DNA from: JBCBKU01 sp965267475
Lineage (GTDB): Bacteria; Pseudomonadota; Alphaproteobacteria; Rhodobacterales; Rhodobacteraceae
NCBI GenBank assembly: GCA_965267475.1
Contig: OZ254079.1
Span: 3,162,001 to 3,226,000, forward strand
Direction: 5' to 3'
Length of the DNA: 64,000 nt
This document shows, piece after piece, positions 43,799 through 52,189 of the stretch. The notes beneath the pieces were generated by a model. That model did not search any database, was not told the origin of the DNA, and was given only the letters and a program-made list of their open reading frames with translations. A program made the position numbers and the translations under genes. Position 1 is the first letter of the stretch. Every line of letters starts with the position of its first letter.

Positions 43799-44401
43799 CT
43801 ATTGGCTGTACAAATTGGACTTCAACCAATCCACCGCATCTTCGAGCCTGTCATCGCCCCAGAAAAGCTCATTCCCTACTCTGAAGCTTGGGGCTCCAAA
43901 GATCCCAATTTCAGTCGCCTGCTCTGTATTGGCACGCAGTTCGAATTTGACACGTTCGCTTTGTGCAAGCACCATCCAATGCCCGGGGTCGTCAACATGT
44001 GCGCTCAGAATGCGAAGCAAGACGGCTTCGTCTGAGATATCCTCTCCGTTTGCAAATTGGGCACGGAATACGTCTCGTGCAAATCCGCTGCACCAAAGTT
44101 CTCCGAGGGCGGCTGTCATAACCCGGGCTGCCAGCAAGGAATGCGCAGGAAACACCGTTGGGCGGAAGAACGGTATGCTCAACCGCTCTGCGCGTCGTTC
44201 CACGTCACGCCACATATATTCGCCCTTGACTGGATCCAGCACGAAGGGCGAGGTTTCCCAACCTTTGGACCGAAAGATTGGGCCTAACAGAAAAGGTTTC
44301 CACTCCATTTCCACGCCCGCCTTCCGCGTCACCTCCACGACCCTTGATACTGTGAGGTAGGAGTACGTGCTCGCGAACTCGAACCAGACTTCGATTTTCA
44401 T
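43799..44401 (-). CDS. DsbA-family 2-hydroxychromene-2-carboxylate isomerase-like protein
   Basis: This is a 200-residue thioredoxin-fold protein of the DsbA/kappa-GST/HCCA isomerase group. The start KIEVWFEFASTYSYLTVSRV and the late GIFGAPSFRVGNELFWGDDRLEDA are diagnostic. The first-strand motif has serine (STYSY) rather than CxxC, as in isomerases and kappa GSTs rather than dithiol oxidases. Glutathione-dependent isomerisation of an aromatic breakdown product is the family role. Its ATG overlaps the stop of the upstream LysR gene (ATGA), so the two are co-translated. Confidence 0.87.
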   Translation of the reverse strand: MKIEVWFEFASTYSYLTVSRVVEVTRKAGVEMEWKPFLLGPIFRSKGWETSPFVLDPVKGEYMWRDVERRAERLSIPFFRPTVFPAHSLLAARVMTAALGELWCSGFARDVFRAQFANGEDISDEAVLLRILSAHVDDPGHWMVLAQSERVKFELRANTEQATEIGIFGAPSFRVGNELFWGDDRLEDAVDWLKSNLYSQ

Positions 44402-45288
44402 GACCGCCCACCAAAACCCGAACCTTCGACGCAAGCCAAAGTCTCCTGCCGCAAAAGATCGCACATCTCATCAGAAAGCGCTCCAGCGCTGGCGGACTTG
44501 AGCAGCCGCAATTCAATGGAGGGCAAGTCCGGCAATCCAGGCCAACCACTGACGTCCTCAATGTCATCAGGCACCGCATGGCCAACCCGAACACCGATCC
44601 CAAAATGGGACCTCAGAGCGGCCCAAACCGCAGCAAGGCTCGGCGTAGTTAACGCCGCGCGCCAGCGTCTTTTCATCTGATCAAGTCGTGCCACGGCTGC
44701 TTGCCGAAACAGGCAACGACGGTTGAAGAGAACAAGTGGCACCTCATCTTTCTCGTCGACCTGTGGCAAGTCCTTGTGCGCAACCCACAGAAGGGGAAGG
44801 TTGCACAGCAGTTCGCCCTTTGACGTTGATCCCTTGGGAAAGAACGCAATCGCCCCATCAAGTCGACCATCATGCACGTCTTTGTAGATGGTGTGATTGT
44901 TGCCAGCCCGAACAGCGACATGGGCGTCAGGATGGCCATTGGCAAAGCCGCGCACAGTGGCGGGCATGATATCGTCATAGAAGTCTTGAGGAAGGCCAAG
45001 CCTGACAGTCTCTGGTGCGACGGCAGACCCGAGGGTCCGTGCCGCTTCATCATTAAGGGCAATGATCCGGCGTGCATATTGTAACAACGCCTCACCCGCC
45101 TCGGTCGGAACAAGACCCCTGCCTTTGCGTTCGAACAACTGCTGACCCGATTGTTGTTCCAACTTCTTAAGCTGCATGCTGACCGAGGATTGCGAACGCC
45201 CCAACTCGACAGCAGCGCGCGCAAAGCTACCGAGGTCCACGCCGACGACGGCAACACGCAAGGCATCGATATCAAAGCTTGCAGTCAT
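44398..45288 (-). CDS. LysR-family transcriptional regulator
   Basis: This is a 296-residue LysR protein with helix-turn-helix SFARAAVELGRSQSSVSMQL (residues about 20-40) and a wing ending LVPTEAGEALL. It shares a 92-bp divergent region with the monooxygenase-like gene and is coupled to the isomerase gene downstream, so it probably controls both. This is one of four LysR genes inside the IS-bracketed segment. Confidence 0.88.
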   Translation of the reverse strand: MTASFDIDALRVAVVGVDLGSFARAAVELGRSQSSVSMQLKKLEQQSGQQLFERKGRGLVPTEAGEALLQYARRIIALNDEAARTLGSAVAPETVRLGLPQDFYDDIMPATVRGFANGHPDAHVAVRAGNNHTIYKDVHDGRLDGAIAFFPKGSTSKGELLCNLPLLWVAHKDLPQVDEKDEVPLVLFNRRCLFRQAAVARLDQMKRRWRAALTTPSLAAVWAALRSHFGIGVRVGHAVPDDIEDVSGWPGLPDLPSIELRLLKSASAGALSDEMCDLLRQETLACVEGSGFGGRS

Positions 45289-45380
45289 ACCACAATTCCT
45301 GAACTGAAAGTTTCGATAAATTCGTTATTCAAAACTATCTCATGTCGCTATCTATTGTTCAAGCAACAGAAAGATGATCC

Positions 45381-45725
45381 ATGACCACTGCCCCAAAAGA
45401 CGCCAAACTGATCATGAGGCTGTTCCATGTCCGCGCCAAACACGGTTGCGTAGCCGAATTGATCGAGAAATTCGCATCAACATCCGCAGACGTTGTCCAG
45501 CGCGAACCGGGCAATAGAGGCTACTATTTCGGCGCCGGGATCGAGGCAGATGAGGATGTTGTCGTTTTCGCGTCGTTTTGGGAGGACCTTGACGCGATCA
45601 AGGCGCGTTTCGGAGAAGACTGGCAAGTGTCCTACCTTCCAGATGGGTATGAGAACCTGATCGACGACTACTGGGTTGAGCACATTGATGTGGGTGCCGG
45701 CTGGCACGTCCAGGCCGCGGCCTGA
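45381..45725 (+). CDS. Antibiotic-biosynthesis-monooxygenase-domain protein
   Basis: This is a 114-residue ABM/dimeric alpha-beta barrel protein. LIMRLFHVRAKHGCVAELIE and VVFASFWEDLDAIKARFG show the single-domain ferredoxin-like fold. Members are cofactor-free monooxygenases, often acting on quinols, or small binding proteins. It is divergent from the LysR-isomerase pair and followed after 63 bp by a LysE-type exporter. A role in oxidising or detoxifying a small aromatic is plausible but unproven. Confidence 0.78.
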   Translation: MTTAPKDAKLIMRLFHVRAKHGCVAELIEKFASTSADVVQREPGNRGYYFGAGIEADEDVVVFASFWEDLDAIKARFGEDWQVSYLPDGYENLIDDYWVEHIDVGAGWHVQAAA

Positions 45726-45788
45726 TCACCCGGACTTTTCGCCACCCTGCTGGCATTTCTTCCCTATCTCAATGCGGTCTCTCCAAAG

Positions 45789-46388
45789 ATGACCTATGCT
45801 CTTCTCTTATTGTGGGTTACATCGTTGCCCCTGGTGCTCAGCCCCGGACCGGCCAACCTCAGCCTGGCGAGCTTCGGCGTATCGTTCGGATTTCGGCGCA
45901 GTTTGCCGTATCTGCTCGGAATCCTCGCGGGGACCCTGGGCGTGCTGATCATGGTTGCGTCTGGATTGACCTACGTAATCCTCGCGCAACCTGCCTTGAC
46001 GCATGTGTTGAAAGGCCTGGCCCTAGTCTACATCTGCTATCTGGCCTGGACGATTGCGACCGCACCGGTTGTCGGCAGAACGCTTGCAACCGAAAGTCCG
46101 CCTTCGATCTGGCTCGGCCTTGGGTTTGCATTGGTAAACCCAAAGGCCTTTGCCGCAATCGGGGCGGTGTACATGGGCCATACGATCGTGAAAGAACACG
46201 CGCTCCTTGACGCCGCGGCCAAGGTCCTCGGAATCTCCGGCGCCATTGCAGTCTCGGGAATTCTGTGGCTGTCTCTGGGGACTTTCTTGTCGAAACCCTT
46301 GCAACGTCCGAGTTTTGGCAGGGCCGTGAACGTTGCCTTCGCCCTGTTGATGGTGGGCTCAGTAGGTTTGGCTGTGACCTCAATCTGA
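45789..46388 (+). CDS. LysE/RhtB-family amino-acid-type exporter
   Basis: This is a 199-residue inner-membrane protein with about six helices. The family signature LSPGPANLSLASFGVSFGFR lies near residues 17-36, and GLALVYICYLAWTIATAP and LGFALVNPKAFAAIGAVYM are typical later segments. RhtB-family proteins export amino acids or related small metabolites. It probably belongs to the transcript that starts with the monooxygenase-like gene. The exported substrate is unknown. Confidence 0.88.
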   Translation: MTYALLLLWVTSLPLVLSPGPANLSLASFGVSFGFRRSLPYLLGILAGTLGVLIMVASGLTYVILAQPALTHVLKGLALVYICYLAWTIATAPVVGRTLATESPPSIWLGLGFALVNPKAFAAIGAVYMGHTIVKEHALLDAAAKVLGISGAIAVSGILWLSLGTFLSKPLQRPSFGRAVNVAFALLMVGSVGLAVTSI

Positions 46389-46589
46389 GTGAGGAAGAAG
46401 ACTAAGAGTTCGTGCCAAAAGGCCAAGACAAATGCGGCCCAATCCGGACATTGATGACCTGGACTCGATGCTGCGGCGCGGCCCGCCAAACCGGACCTTC
46501 GCCGCAGCTGATAGATGGGTTGTCCCCGAGGCCACGGATCGCAGATTTTCCGACAGATGGCCAGCTAGGCTTAAGAGATCACGGGATCG

Positions 46590-47543
46590 TCAAAGGCCGG
46601 TGTCGTAGCTCGTCAGTCTGAAGCTGCTCGGGACGACCAATGCTCCCATTGCCGCGAATTCCTCGGCCCAGCTTTGTGCTTGCGCATTCAGCGTCTCCAT
46701 GTCGGGACGGTTGGTCCAGTAATTCACACACAGCCATGTGCCGTCTTCGCCCTGCCCGACTGTGCGATAGAGAAGTGTGTCGTTCTGGTTCATCTTTTGT
46801 GTGATGGCCTCGAAAAACGCGCGCACTTCGGCGGGGTCGGCACCCTCGGCCTGTTCGAAGAGGACAATCTCGACATGTTTGGGAACGCGCAGATCATCCG
46901 CGCCAACTTTCTGGGTCATGCCGCCCTCCAACCGTTTCAGCGGCATTTGCAGGGCGGTCGGTCTGTCATCAGGCTGCGCCAAGGGAAGCCCATTCACGGG
47001 CCGCGCGCCAAAGTAGAGATGCCCGGCTGAGACATGCAACACTTCGTATTCGGTCGTTGGCGCATTCGCAGCGACACCCATCACCGAACATCCGGTTTTG
47101 AAGACATCCTGTTCTACCCCAACGGACCATTCCGCGCTGCCACAGGTCCCTGCGTCCGCCGAATTCAGGAACGCAGCGAAGCCTTCCATCTGTGGTGTGA
47201 CGGTCAGGTAGTCATTGACGACCAGATCCACCTCTCGCGCGCCAAGGGCAACATCGGACGCCGCAAGTACTGACACGTCACCGCCAAATTTCAGCTCAAG
47301 CAGGGGCGCGGAGCAGTTGGGGTCGGCAAAAGTGGTAAAGTGAGCGTCGATGCGGCCCGGACCAAATTCGATGGAGCGCTTCAAATACCAGGGCGTAATC
47401 CCGTCCTGACCCGCCTGTGGGCGCAACTCGCAAGCGATGCTCTCCCACGTTCCGTCAAGGTCTATGTCACTCTGCTGCGCCAGGGATGGCGTCGCCACCA
47501 AACCGGCCGCAATTAGCTTTAGAAGGAACTGTCCGTGTTTCAT
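46590..47543 (-). CDS. Exported protein with APCDD1-like and ABM-like domains
   Basis: This is a 317-residue protein with a signal peptide of about 22 residues (LIAAGLVATPSLA, then QQ). Residues 28-200 resemble the APCDD1 domain: DGTWESIACELRPQAG, YLKRSIEF, FADPNCSAPLLELKFGGDVS and a late GHLYFGARP. Residues 225-317 look like a dimeric alpha-beta barrel (HVEIVLFEQAEGADPAEV, LLYRTVGQGEDGTWLCVNYW). Four or more cysteines fit a periplasmic disulfide-bonded protein. It is divergent from a LysR gene. The domain assignment is by motif resemblance; function is unknown. Confidence 0.65.
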   Translation of the reverse strand: MKHGQFLLKLIAAGLVATPSLAQQSDIDLDGTWESIACELRPQAGQDGITPWYLKRSIEFGPGRIDAHFTTFADPNCSAPLLELKFGGDVSVLAASDVALGAREVDLVVNDYLTVTPQMEGFAAFLNSADAGTCGSAEWSVGVEQDVFKTGCSVMGVAANAPTTEYEVLHVSAGHLYFGARPVNGLPLAQPDDRPTALQMPLKRLEGGMTQKVGADDLRVPKHVEIVLFEQAEGADPAEVRAFFEAITQKMNQNDTLLYRTVGQGEDGTWLCVNYWTNRPDMETLNAQAQSWAEEFAAMGALVVPSSFRLTSYDTGL

Positions 47544-47625
47544 GTCTATGTCCTCTGCTGCGGTGTTCTGCAGGGATGCTGGATGAAAGAATGACGTGAA
47601 TCCAATTGATGGTTATGAAGATAAC

Positions 47626-48528
47626 ATGAATGAAAGTGATACTCATCTGGCAGGCCTGGACCTGAACCTCATCACCGCTTTGCATGCGCTTTTGGACCGC
47701 CAATCTGTATCTGAGGCGGCGGACGCCGTCGGTCGCACACAATCGGCCATGTCGCATAGCCTGTCGCGCCTCAGAGCCCATTTTCGCGATCCAATCCTGG
47801 TGCGCGATGGCTGGTCCATGCGGCTCACGCCGTTTGCCACAGACCTGCAGCCGCGCGTATTGGCTGCCGCGCAAGCCGCGAAACGGATGTTCGCGACCAC
47901 GCTCGCGTTCGATCCGGCCACAACCACGCGCCGCATTCGCGTTGCTGCCCCTGATCTCTGCACCGCATTTTTCACCGGCTTGGTTCGCGAACTCTCTATA
48001 CAAGCGCCACATGCGCCCATTGAGTTCGTCCAAGGCGGCGCGGCCCGGCAGACGGTGCTAAGATCAGAGGCGGAAATCGGTTTGGGTTTTGGTCTCCCGA
48101 AATCTGACCCCAATCTGGTGCTGCATCGGATCGCCCCTTTCCAATGGTGCACCTTTGCGCCCAAGGCCCATGACTATTGCGTCGATTCCAATGTGACGAC
48201 GTGGAGCCGATCGCGGCATATTCTGGTCGGCCAAGGCAGCGCACAGGAAGGCCCCGTGGAGAAAACGCTTACAAAGCTGAAGATCACGCGTCAAGTCGTG
48301 AGCTATGCGCCAAACTTCTCCGCAGCGCTGATGCTGGCGGCTGAAACCGGTGCAGTCTTCACCACGCTGCGCGCCCCGTTTGAGAAGTCGGCACAGCGCC
48401 TCGACATGACCGCGATGCCTCTGCCGTTTGAGATGCCGGATGCACCAGCGACGCTGGTCTTCCAAGCTGATTACGGGGATCCCTTCTCGATCTGGTTGAG
48501 AGAACGGTGCCTGGACGCGATAGGCTGA
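47626..48528 (+). CDS. LysR-family transcriptional regulator
   Basis: This is a 300-residue LysR regulator of the NodD/PcaQ-like group. It has LNLITALHALLDRQSVSEAA, then GRTQSAMSHSLSRLRAHFRDP and VRDGWSMRLTPFA. The ATG at 47626 follows a GAAG and is favoured, but a GTG at 47596 is in frame. It is divergent from the APCDD1-like gene across about 80 bp and probably regulates it. It converges on the dienelactone-hydrolase-like gene. Confidence 0.87.
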   Translation: MNESDTHLAGLDLNLITALHALLDRQSVSEAADAVGRTQSAMSHSLSRLRAHFRDPILVRDGWSMRLTPFATDLQPRVLAAAQAAKRMFATTLAFDPATTTRRIRVAAPDLCTAFFTGLVRELSIQAPHAPIEFVQGGAARQTVLRSEAEIGLGFGLPKSDPNLVLHRIAPFQWCTFAPKAHDYCVDSNVTTWSRSRHILVGQGSAQEGPVEKTLTKLKITRQVVSYAPNFSAALMLAAETGAVFTTLRAPFEKSAQRLDMTAMPLPFEMPDAPATLVFQADYGDPFSIWLRERCLDAIG

Positions 48529-48559
48529 TAGGGGTGCAGCCGCATGAAAGTCCGGCGGG

Positions 48560-49342
48560 TTATAGCCCCGCGAGGATCTCTTGCAGACGGCGTGATGTGT
48601 CGGCGTGGGCGTCGGCATCATAGGCAAAGCCGGTGCTCGGATCATCGCCAACGAAGGGCAGTGTAAAGGCGTGGGCGACCCCGTCGTATGTGACGATGTC
48701 GACCGGAACATCACTTGCCTCTAACTCAGCGCGCAGTGCCGCGATGGCCTCTGCATCACCCAGTGGATCAACAGTGCCCTGCATCAGCGTGACCGGCGAT
48801 TGAAACGGATTGGCGCTGTCGGGCGCGGTGGTCTCGATCACCGACCACATGGCGGCGATTTGGCCGACGGTCGCGCCGGTGCGCCCGAGTTCCAGGGCCG
48901 CGAGGCCGCCGACACTTGAGCCCAGAACAAGCGTGCGCTCCTGCGTGCCGCCCTCCTCCATCAGGGCTGCCAGGGCCGCCTGCATCGTGGTGCGCAACGC
49001 GCCAACATCTTCCCTCAGCGCAAGGGCAAAGGCGTTCGCTTCTTCAACTCCGTCCGGGCGACGGCCTTTGCCATAGAGGTCCGCGACGAGCACCAGCGCC
49101 CCTTGCGATGAGTAGTCTCGTGCAAGAGTGAGCTGGTTCTCTCCCGGCCCGAGGAAGTCATGGGCGATGAGAACGGATATGCCGGTCAGATCGCCGGGCG
49201 TGTCTGGGCGGACCAGAATGCCTTCATAGACTTGGTCATTCGCTTCATAGTCTAAAGGTGTTTCTTCGGCTGCCATAGCGGTGCGGGCTCCTGAAAGCAG
49301 GAAAAGGCCTGCCGTGAATAGGGCTTTGATAGTGTCAAACAT
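48560..49342 (-). CDS. Exported dienelactone-hydrolase-family protein with a serine nucleophile
   Basis: This is a 260-residue alpha/beta hydrolase with an N-terminal signal sequence (ALFTAGLFLLSGARTAMA). The dienelactone hydrolase fold shows DLYGKGRRPD and the elbow LVLGSSVGGLAAL, with serine where classic DLH has cysteine. Asp is in MQGTVDPLGD and His in DGVAHAFTLP. The ATG has AGGAG upstream. It follows the Tat-type SDR gene by 51 bp on the same strand. An esterase or lactonase in the periplasm is likely; the substrate is unknown. Confidence 0.83.
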   Translation of the reverse strand: MFDTIKALFTAGLFLLSGARTAMAAEETPLDYEANDQVYEGILVRPDTPGDLTGISVLIAHDFLGPGENQLTLARDYSSQGALVLVADLYGKGRRPDGVEEANAFALALREDVGALRTTMQAALAALMEEGGTQERTLVLGSSVGGLAALELGRTGATVGQIAAMWSVIETTAPDSANPFQSPVTLMQGTVDPLGDAEAIAALRAELEASDVPVDIVTYDGVAHAFTLPFVGDDPSTGFAYDADAHADTSRRLQEILAGL

Positions 49343-49393
49343 TGTGTGCTCCTAGCTGGCCGGGGATGCCGTGCACCCCCGGCGCTGCGCGGC

Positions 49394-50254
49394 CTAGCGC
49401 GTGATATAGCCGCCGTTGATCCAGACGGTTTGGCCGTTCACCCACTGCGAGTCAGGCCCTGCGAGGAAGGCGACGATGGGGATGATGTCGTCGATCACGC
49501 CCAGGCGTTGCTCTGTCGACAGGCGCGCGGCATAGGCTGCGGATTGCTCTGTTTCCTGGCCGTGAAAGAAGGGCGTATCGACCGGGCCAGGGGCAAAGGA
49601 GTTCACCGTAATCCGCCTCGCGCCCAGTTCTTTGGCGAGCATCCGGGTGTACTCTTCCACCGGCGCTTTGGTGCCCGAATAGATCGTGTAACCCGGGGCC
49701 GCGCCCGCCAACAATGACGTGCCCGTGTTGATGATGCGGCCCCCGTCACGCACCCGCGTCGAGGCCTCGCGGAGGCTGTAGAACAAAGCCCGGTTGTTGA
49801 TCGCATCGAGCCGTTCGAACTCGTCATCGGTGAAGTCGACCAGCGGCTTCTTGATGATGGCCCCGGCATGGTTGAGCACGATATCGACCCCGCCAAACGT
49901 GGTCTCGGCTGTGTCATACATCGCGCGGACGTTCTCGACTTGGCCAAGATCGCCCATCGTCAAAGCCGCGCGCGTGCCTTGTGCCTCAACCAGGCGGGCG
50001 GTTTCCTCAGCCTGATCGCGGGTCTCGGCGCGGTGGTAGTGCACCACCACATCTGCACCCATCTCGGCCAGTTTGACCGAGAAGGCGCGGCCCATATTGT
50101 TGCGCGCGCCTGACACGATGGCCACTTTGCCTACGAGGGGCTTTGTGCCCGCCGCTTGCGCCTCAGCCTGTGTTGCTGCCGCACCGGCCAGAGCGGCGAC
50201 ACCCAGCCCGGTCAAGGCGGCCCTGCGGGACATGGAAAGGTCTTCATGTGTCAT
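49394..50254 (-). CDS. Short-chain dehydrogenase with Tat-type signal
   Basis: This is a 286-residue SDR. The first 34 residues form a twin-arginine signal (MSRRAALTGLGVAALAGAAA, then an AEA-type cleavage region). The SDR domain has VSGARNNMGRAF, NHAGAI, the catalytic YSGTKAPVEEY and APGPVDTPFF. A Tat-exported SDR would leave the cytoplasm folded with its cofactor bound, which is uncommon. AGGAGGG precedes the ATG. It lies 27 bp after the next SDR gene and before the dienelactone-hydrolase-like gene. Confidence 0.85.
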   Translation of the reverse strand: MTHEDLSMSRRAALTGLGVAALAGAAATQAEAQAAGTKPLVGKVAIVSGARNNMGRAFSVKLAEMGADVVVHYHRAETRDQAEETARLVEAQGTRAALTMGDLGQVENVRAMYDTAETTFGGVDIVLNHAGAIIKKPLVDFTDDEFERLDAINNRALFYSLREASTRVRDGGRIINTGTSLLAGAAPGYTIYSGTKAPVEEYTRMLAKELGARRITVNSFAPGPVDTPFFHGQETEQSAAYAARLSTEQRLGVIDDIIPIVAFLAGPDSQWVNGQTVWINGGYITR

Positions 50255-50281
50255 GGTCTTCCCTCCTGTTTTTGGGGATGG

Positions 50282-51052
50282 TCAAAGTTTGAAGCCGCCA
50301 TCGATTTTGATGGTGGCACCGGTGATGAACCCAGCCTTGGGCTCACACAGAAATCCGATCACGCCGCTGACATCTTCGGGCAGGCCGACGCGGCCAAGTG
50401 CGGTGCTGCCCGCGATGTAGTCGCGCGCGCCAGGGATGATCTCGTGAAATAGTTTGGCGTTGAAATCGTCGTCCAGCCCGCCGGGCGCTACCGCATTGAC
50501 GGTGATCTGCCGGGGCCCGAGGATCTGCGCCCAGTAGAGCGTCATCGCCTGCAACGCCGCCTTGAGCGGCCCGTAGGCGATCAAGGGCGGAAACACACCG
50601 TTGGCGAGGCCGGAGCTGAGATTGACGATGCGCCCCCCATCCGACATCTGCGGGACGAGCGCTTGGGTTAGCAGCACTACGCTTTTGAAGTTGGTGGTGT
50701 AGATCGCGTCGAGGTCATCGCCGGTGATCTGGTCAAACCCACCGATCCGCAGCGTGCCTGCGTTGTTGATCAGAGTATCGAGCCCGGTTGCGCCCCAAGC
50801 CGTTAAAGTCTCTTGCACTTGCGCGGCCAGAACTGCGGCGGCCCCGTCTTGCGAGAAGTCAGCCTGCAAAGCGACGGCGCGCTTTCCCAGCCTCTCGATC
50901 TCAGCAACAACAGCGGCGGCAGCGGCGGCCTGACTGCGATAGGTCAGGATGACATCTGCACCCTTTGCCGCCAGCTCCAGCGCTGTCAGCCGCCCGATAT
51001 TGCGGCTGCCGCCTGTGACGAGAGCGGTTTTTCCTTCCAGTACCTTTTCCAT
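50282..51052 (-). CDS. Short-chain dehydrogenase/reductase
   Basis: This is a 256-residue classical SDR. It has VTGGSRNIGRLTALELAAKG, LINNAGTLRIGG, Ser in IVNLSSGLANG, the catalytic YGPLKAALQAM, VNAVAPGGLDDDF and the C-terminal GFITGATIKIDGG. The ATG at 51052 has AGGAGGCGTCGCA upstream. It heads a three-gene minus-strand run (SDR, Tat-SDR, hydrolase) and is divergent from the LysR gene at 51132, its probable regulator. Substrate unknown. Confidence 0.88.
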   Translation of the reverse strand: MEKVLEGKTALVTGGSRNIGRLTALELAAKGADVILTYRSQAAAAAAVVAEIERLGKRAVALQADFSQDGAAAVLAAQVQETLTAWGATGLDTLINNAGTLRIGGFDQITGDDLDAIYTTNFKSVVLLTQALVPQMSDGGRIVNLSSGLANGVFPPLIAYGPLKAALQAMTLYWAQILGPRQITVNAVAPGGLDDDFNAKLFHEIIPGARDYIAGSTALGRVGLPEDVSGVIGFLCEPKAGFITGATIKIDGGFKL

Positions 51053-51131
51053 TGCGACGCCTCCTTCATGCGTTGGAGGCAATCTAGGTGATGGATTTTC
51101 CCTCCATCAGTCGTGAATTTGACAACCGAGT

Positions 51132-52073
51132 GTGGACATAACTACAACACACGTCATGAAGAAAGCCGCGGAAGTCGCCTTCCTCAAAGCCGTGGAGCTT
51201 GGCTCTGTCCGCGCCGCCGCGCGCGCTTTGGGGCAGGATCCCTCAGGCATCTCGCGCCGGATTACGCAGTTGGAGCAAAGGCTTGGCACCCAGCTTGTGG
51301 ACCGCAGCGGCAACGCAACCCGGGCAACCGCGCAGGGTCAGGTCTATTACGAGCGGCTCTCCTCCATCATCGATCAGTTGGAGGCGTTGGACGCGGAAGT
51401 CAGCGGCGAAAACCTCACGCCAAGCGGCCTTCTGCGCGTCACCTGCGGCATCGATTTCGGGCAGGAATTCGTGACGGATTGGCTGCTTGAGTTTCGGCAG
51501 ATGTATCCCGGTGTGGACTATGATCTCGTCATGGCCAGCGGCTATGTGGATATGAACCAGAACGCCATCGACGTGGCGCTGCGCGTGGGTGAGTTGCCGG
51601 ATTCGAGCCTGGTCGCGCGCAAGCTGGCGGACGTGCCGCGCGTGCTTGTGGCGTCGCCCGACTATTTGAACCGCAAGGGGACACCTGTGCGCCCCGAAGA
51701 TCTCGCGCAGCATGACTTCATCTTCTTCTCGCCCGCCAATCGTCGGCAACCCTTGGAGTTGTTTGACCCAAGCGGCGCATCCGTAAAGGTCCAGCGCTCG
51801 GGCGGCATCGCGATCAACGCGGTTCGTTCGGCGGTCAAGGCTGTTGTCGAGGGCCAAGGCATCCATGTCGGCCCGCTTTGGGCCTTCGCGCCCAAGATTG
51901 CGAGCGGCGAGATCGTGACCGTCTTGTCGGATTATTCGCAAAAACTGCTCCCACTCTATGCGGTGCGCCAACCCACGGTCATCATCCCGGCCCGGATTTC
52001 CAGCTTCATAGACCATGTGAGCGACAAGGTCCGCTCGGTCGATGGATTGCTGCCGGTTTCTCATGCGAAATAG
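51132..52073 (+). CDS. LysR-family transcriptional regulator
   Basis: This is a 313-residue LysR regulator of the CrgA/AaeR-like group. The helix-turn-helix includes SVRAAARALGQDPSGISRRI and the effector domain IDVALRVGELPDSSLVARKL. The start is a GTG at 51132; an ATG at 51156 (MKKAAEVAFL) is an equally possible start, since neither has a clear ribosome site. It is divergent from the SDR gene across about 80 bp. A second, related LysR gene follows 116 bp downstream on the same strand. Confidence 0.87.
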   Translation: MDITTTHVMKKAAEVAFLKAVELGSVRAAARALGQDPSGISRRITQLEQRLGTQLVDRSGNATRATAQGQVYYERLSSIIDQLEALDAEVSGENLTPSGLLRVTCGIDFGQEFVTDWLLEFRQMYPGVDYDLVMASGYVDMNQNAIDVALRVGELPDSSLVARKLADVPRVLVASPDYLNRKGTPVRPEDLAQHDFIFFSPANRRQPLELFDPSGASVKVQRSGGIAINAVRSAVKAVVEGQGIHVGPLWAFAPKIASGEIVTVLSDYSQKLLPLYAVRQPTVIIPARISSFIDHVSDKVRSVDGLLPVSHAK

Positions 52074-52189
52074 GGTCGGCACTTAGCCCCTCCTGGATTT
52101 TGCGGAATGCCCACCGAGCCAGCAGTTGCGTCGACATCGTCGACATGCCTCTATGTCGCGAATTCAGGAACAGCGTCAGAAAACTTGTC

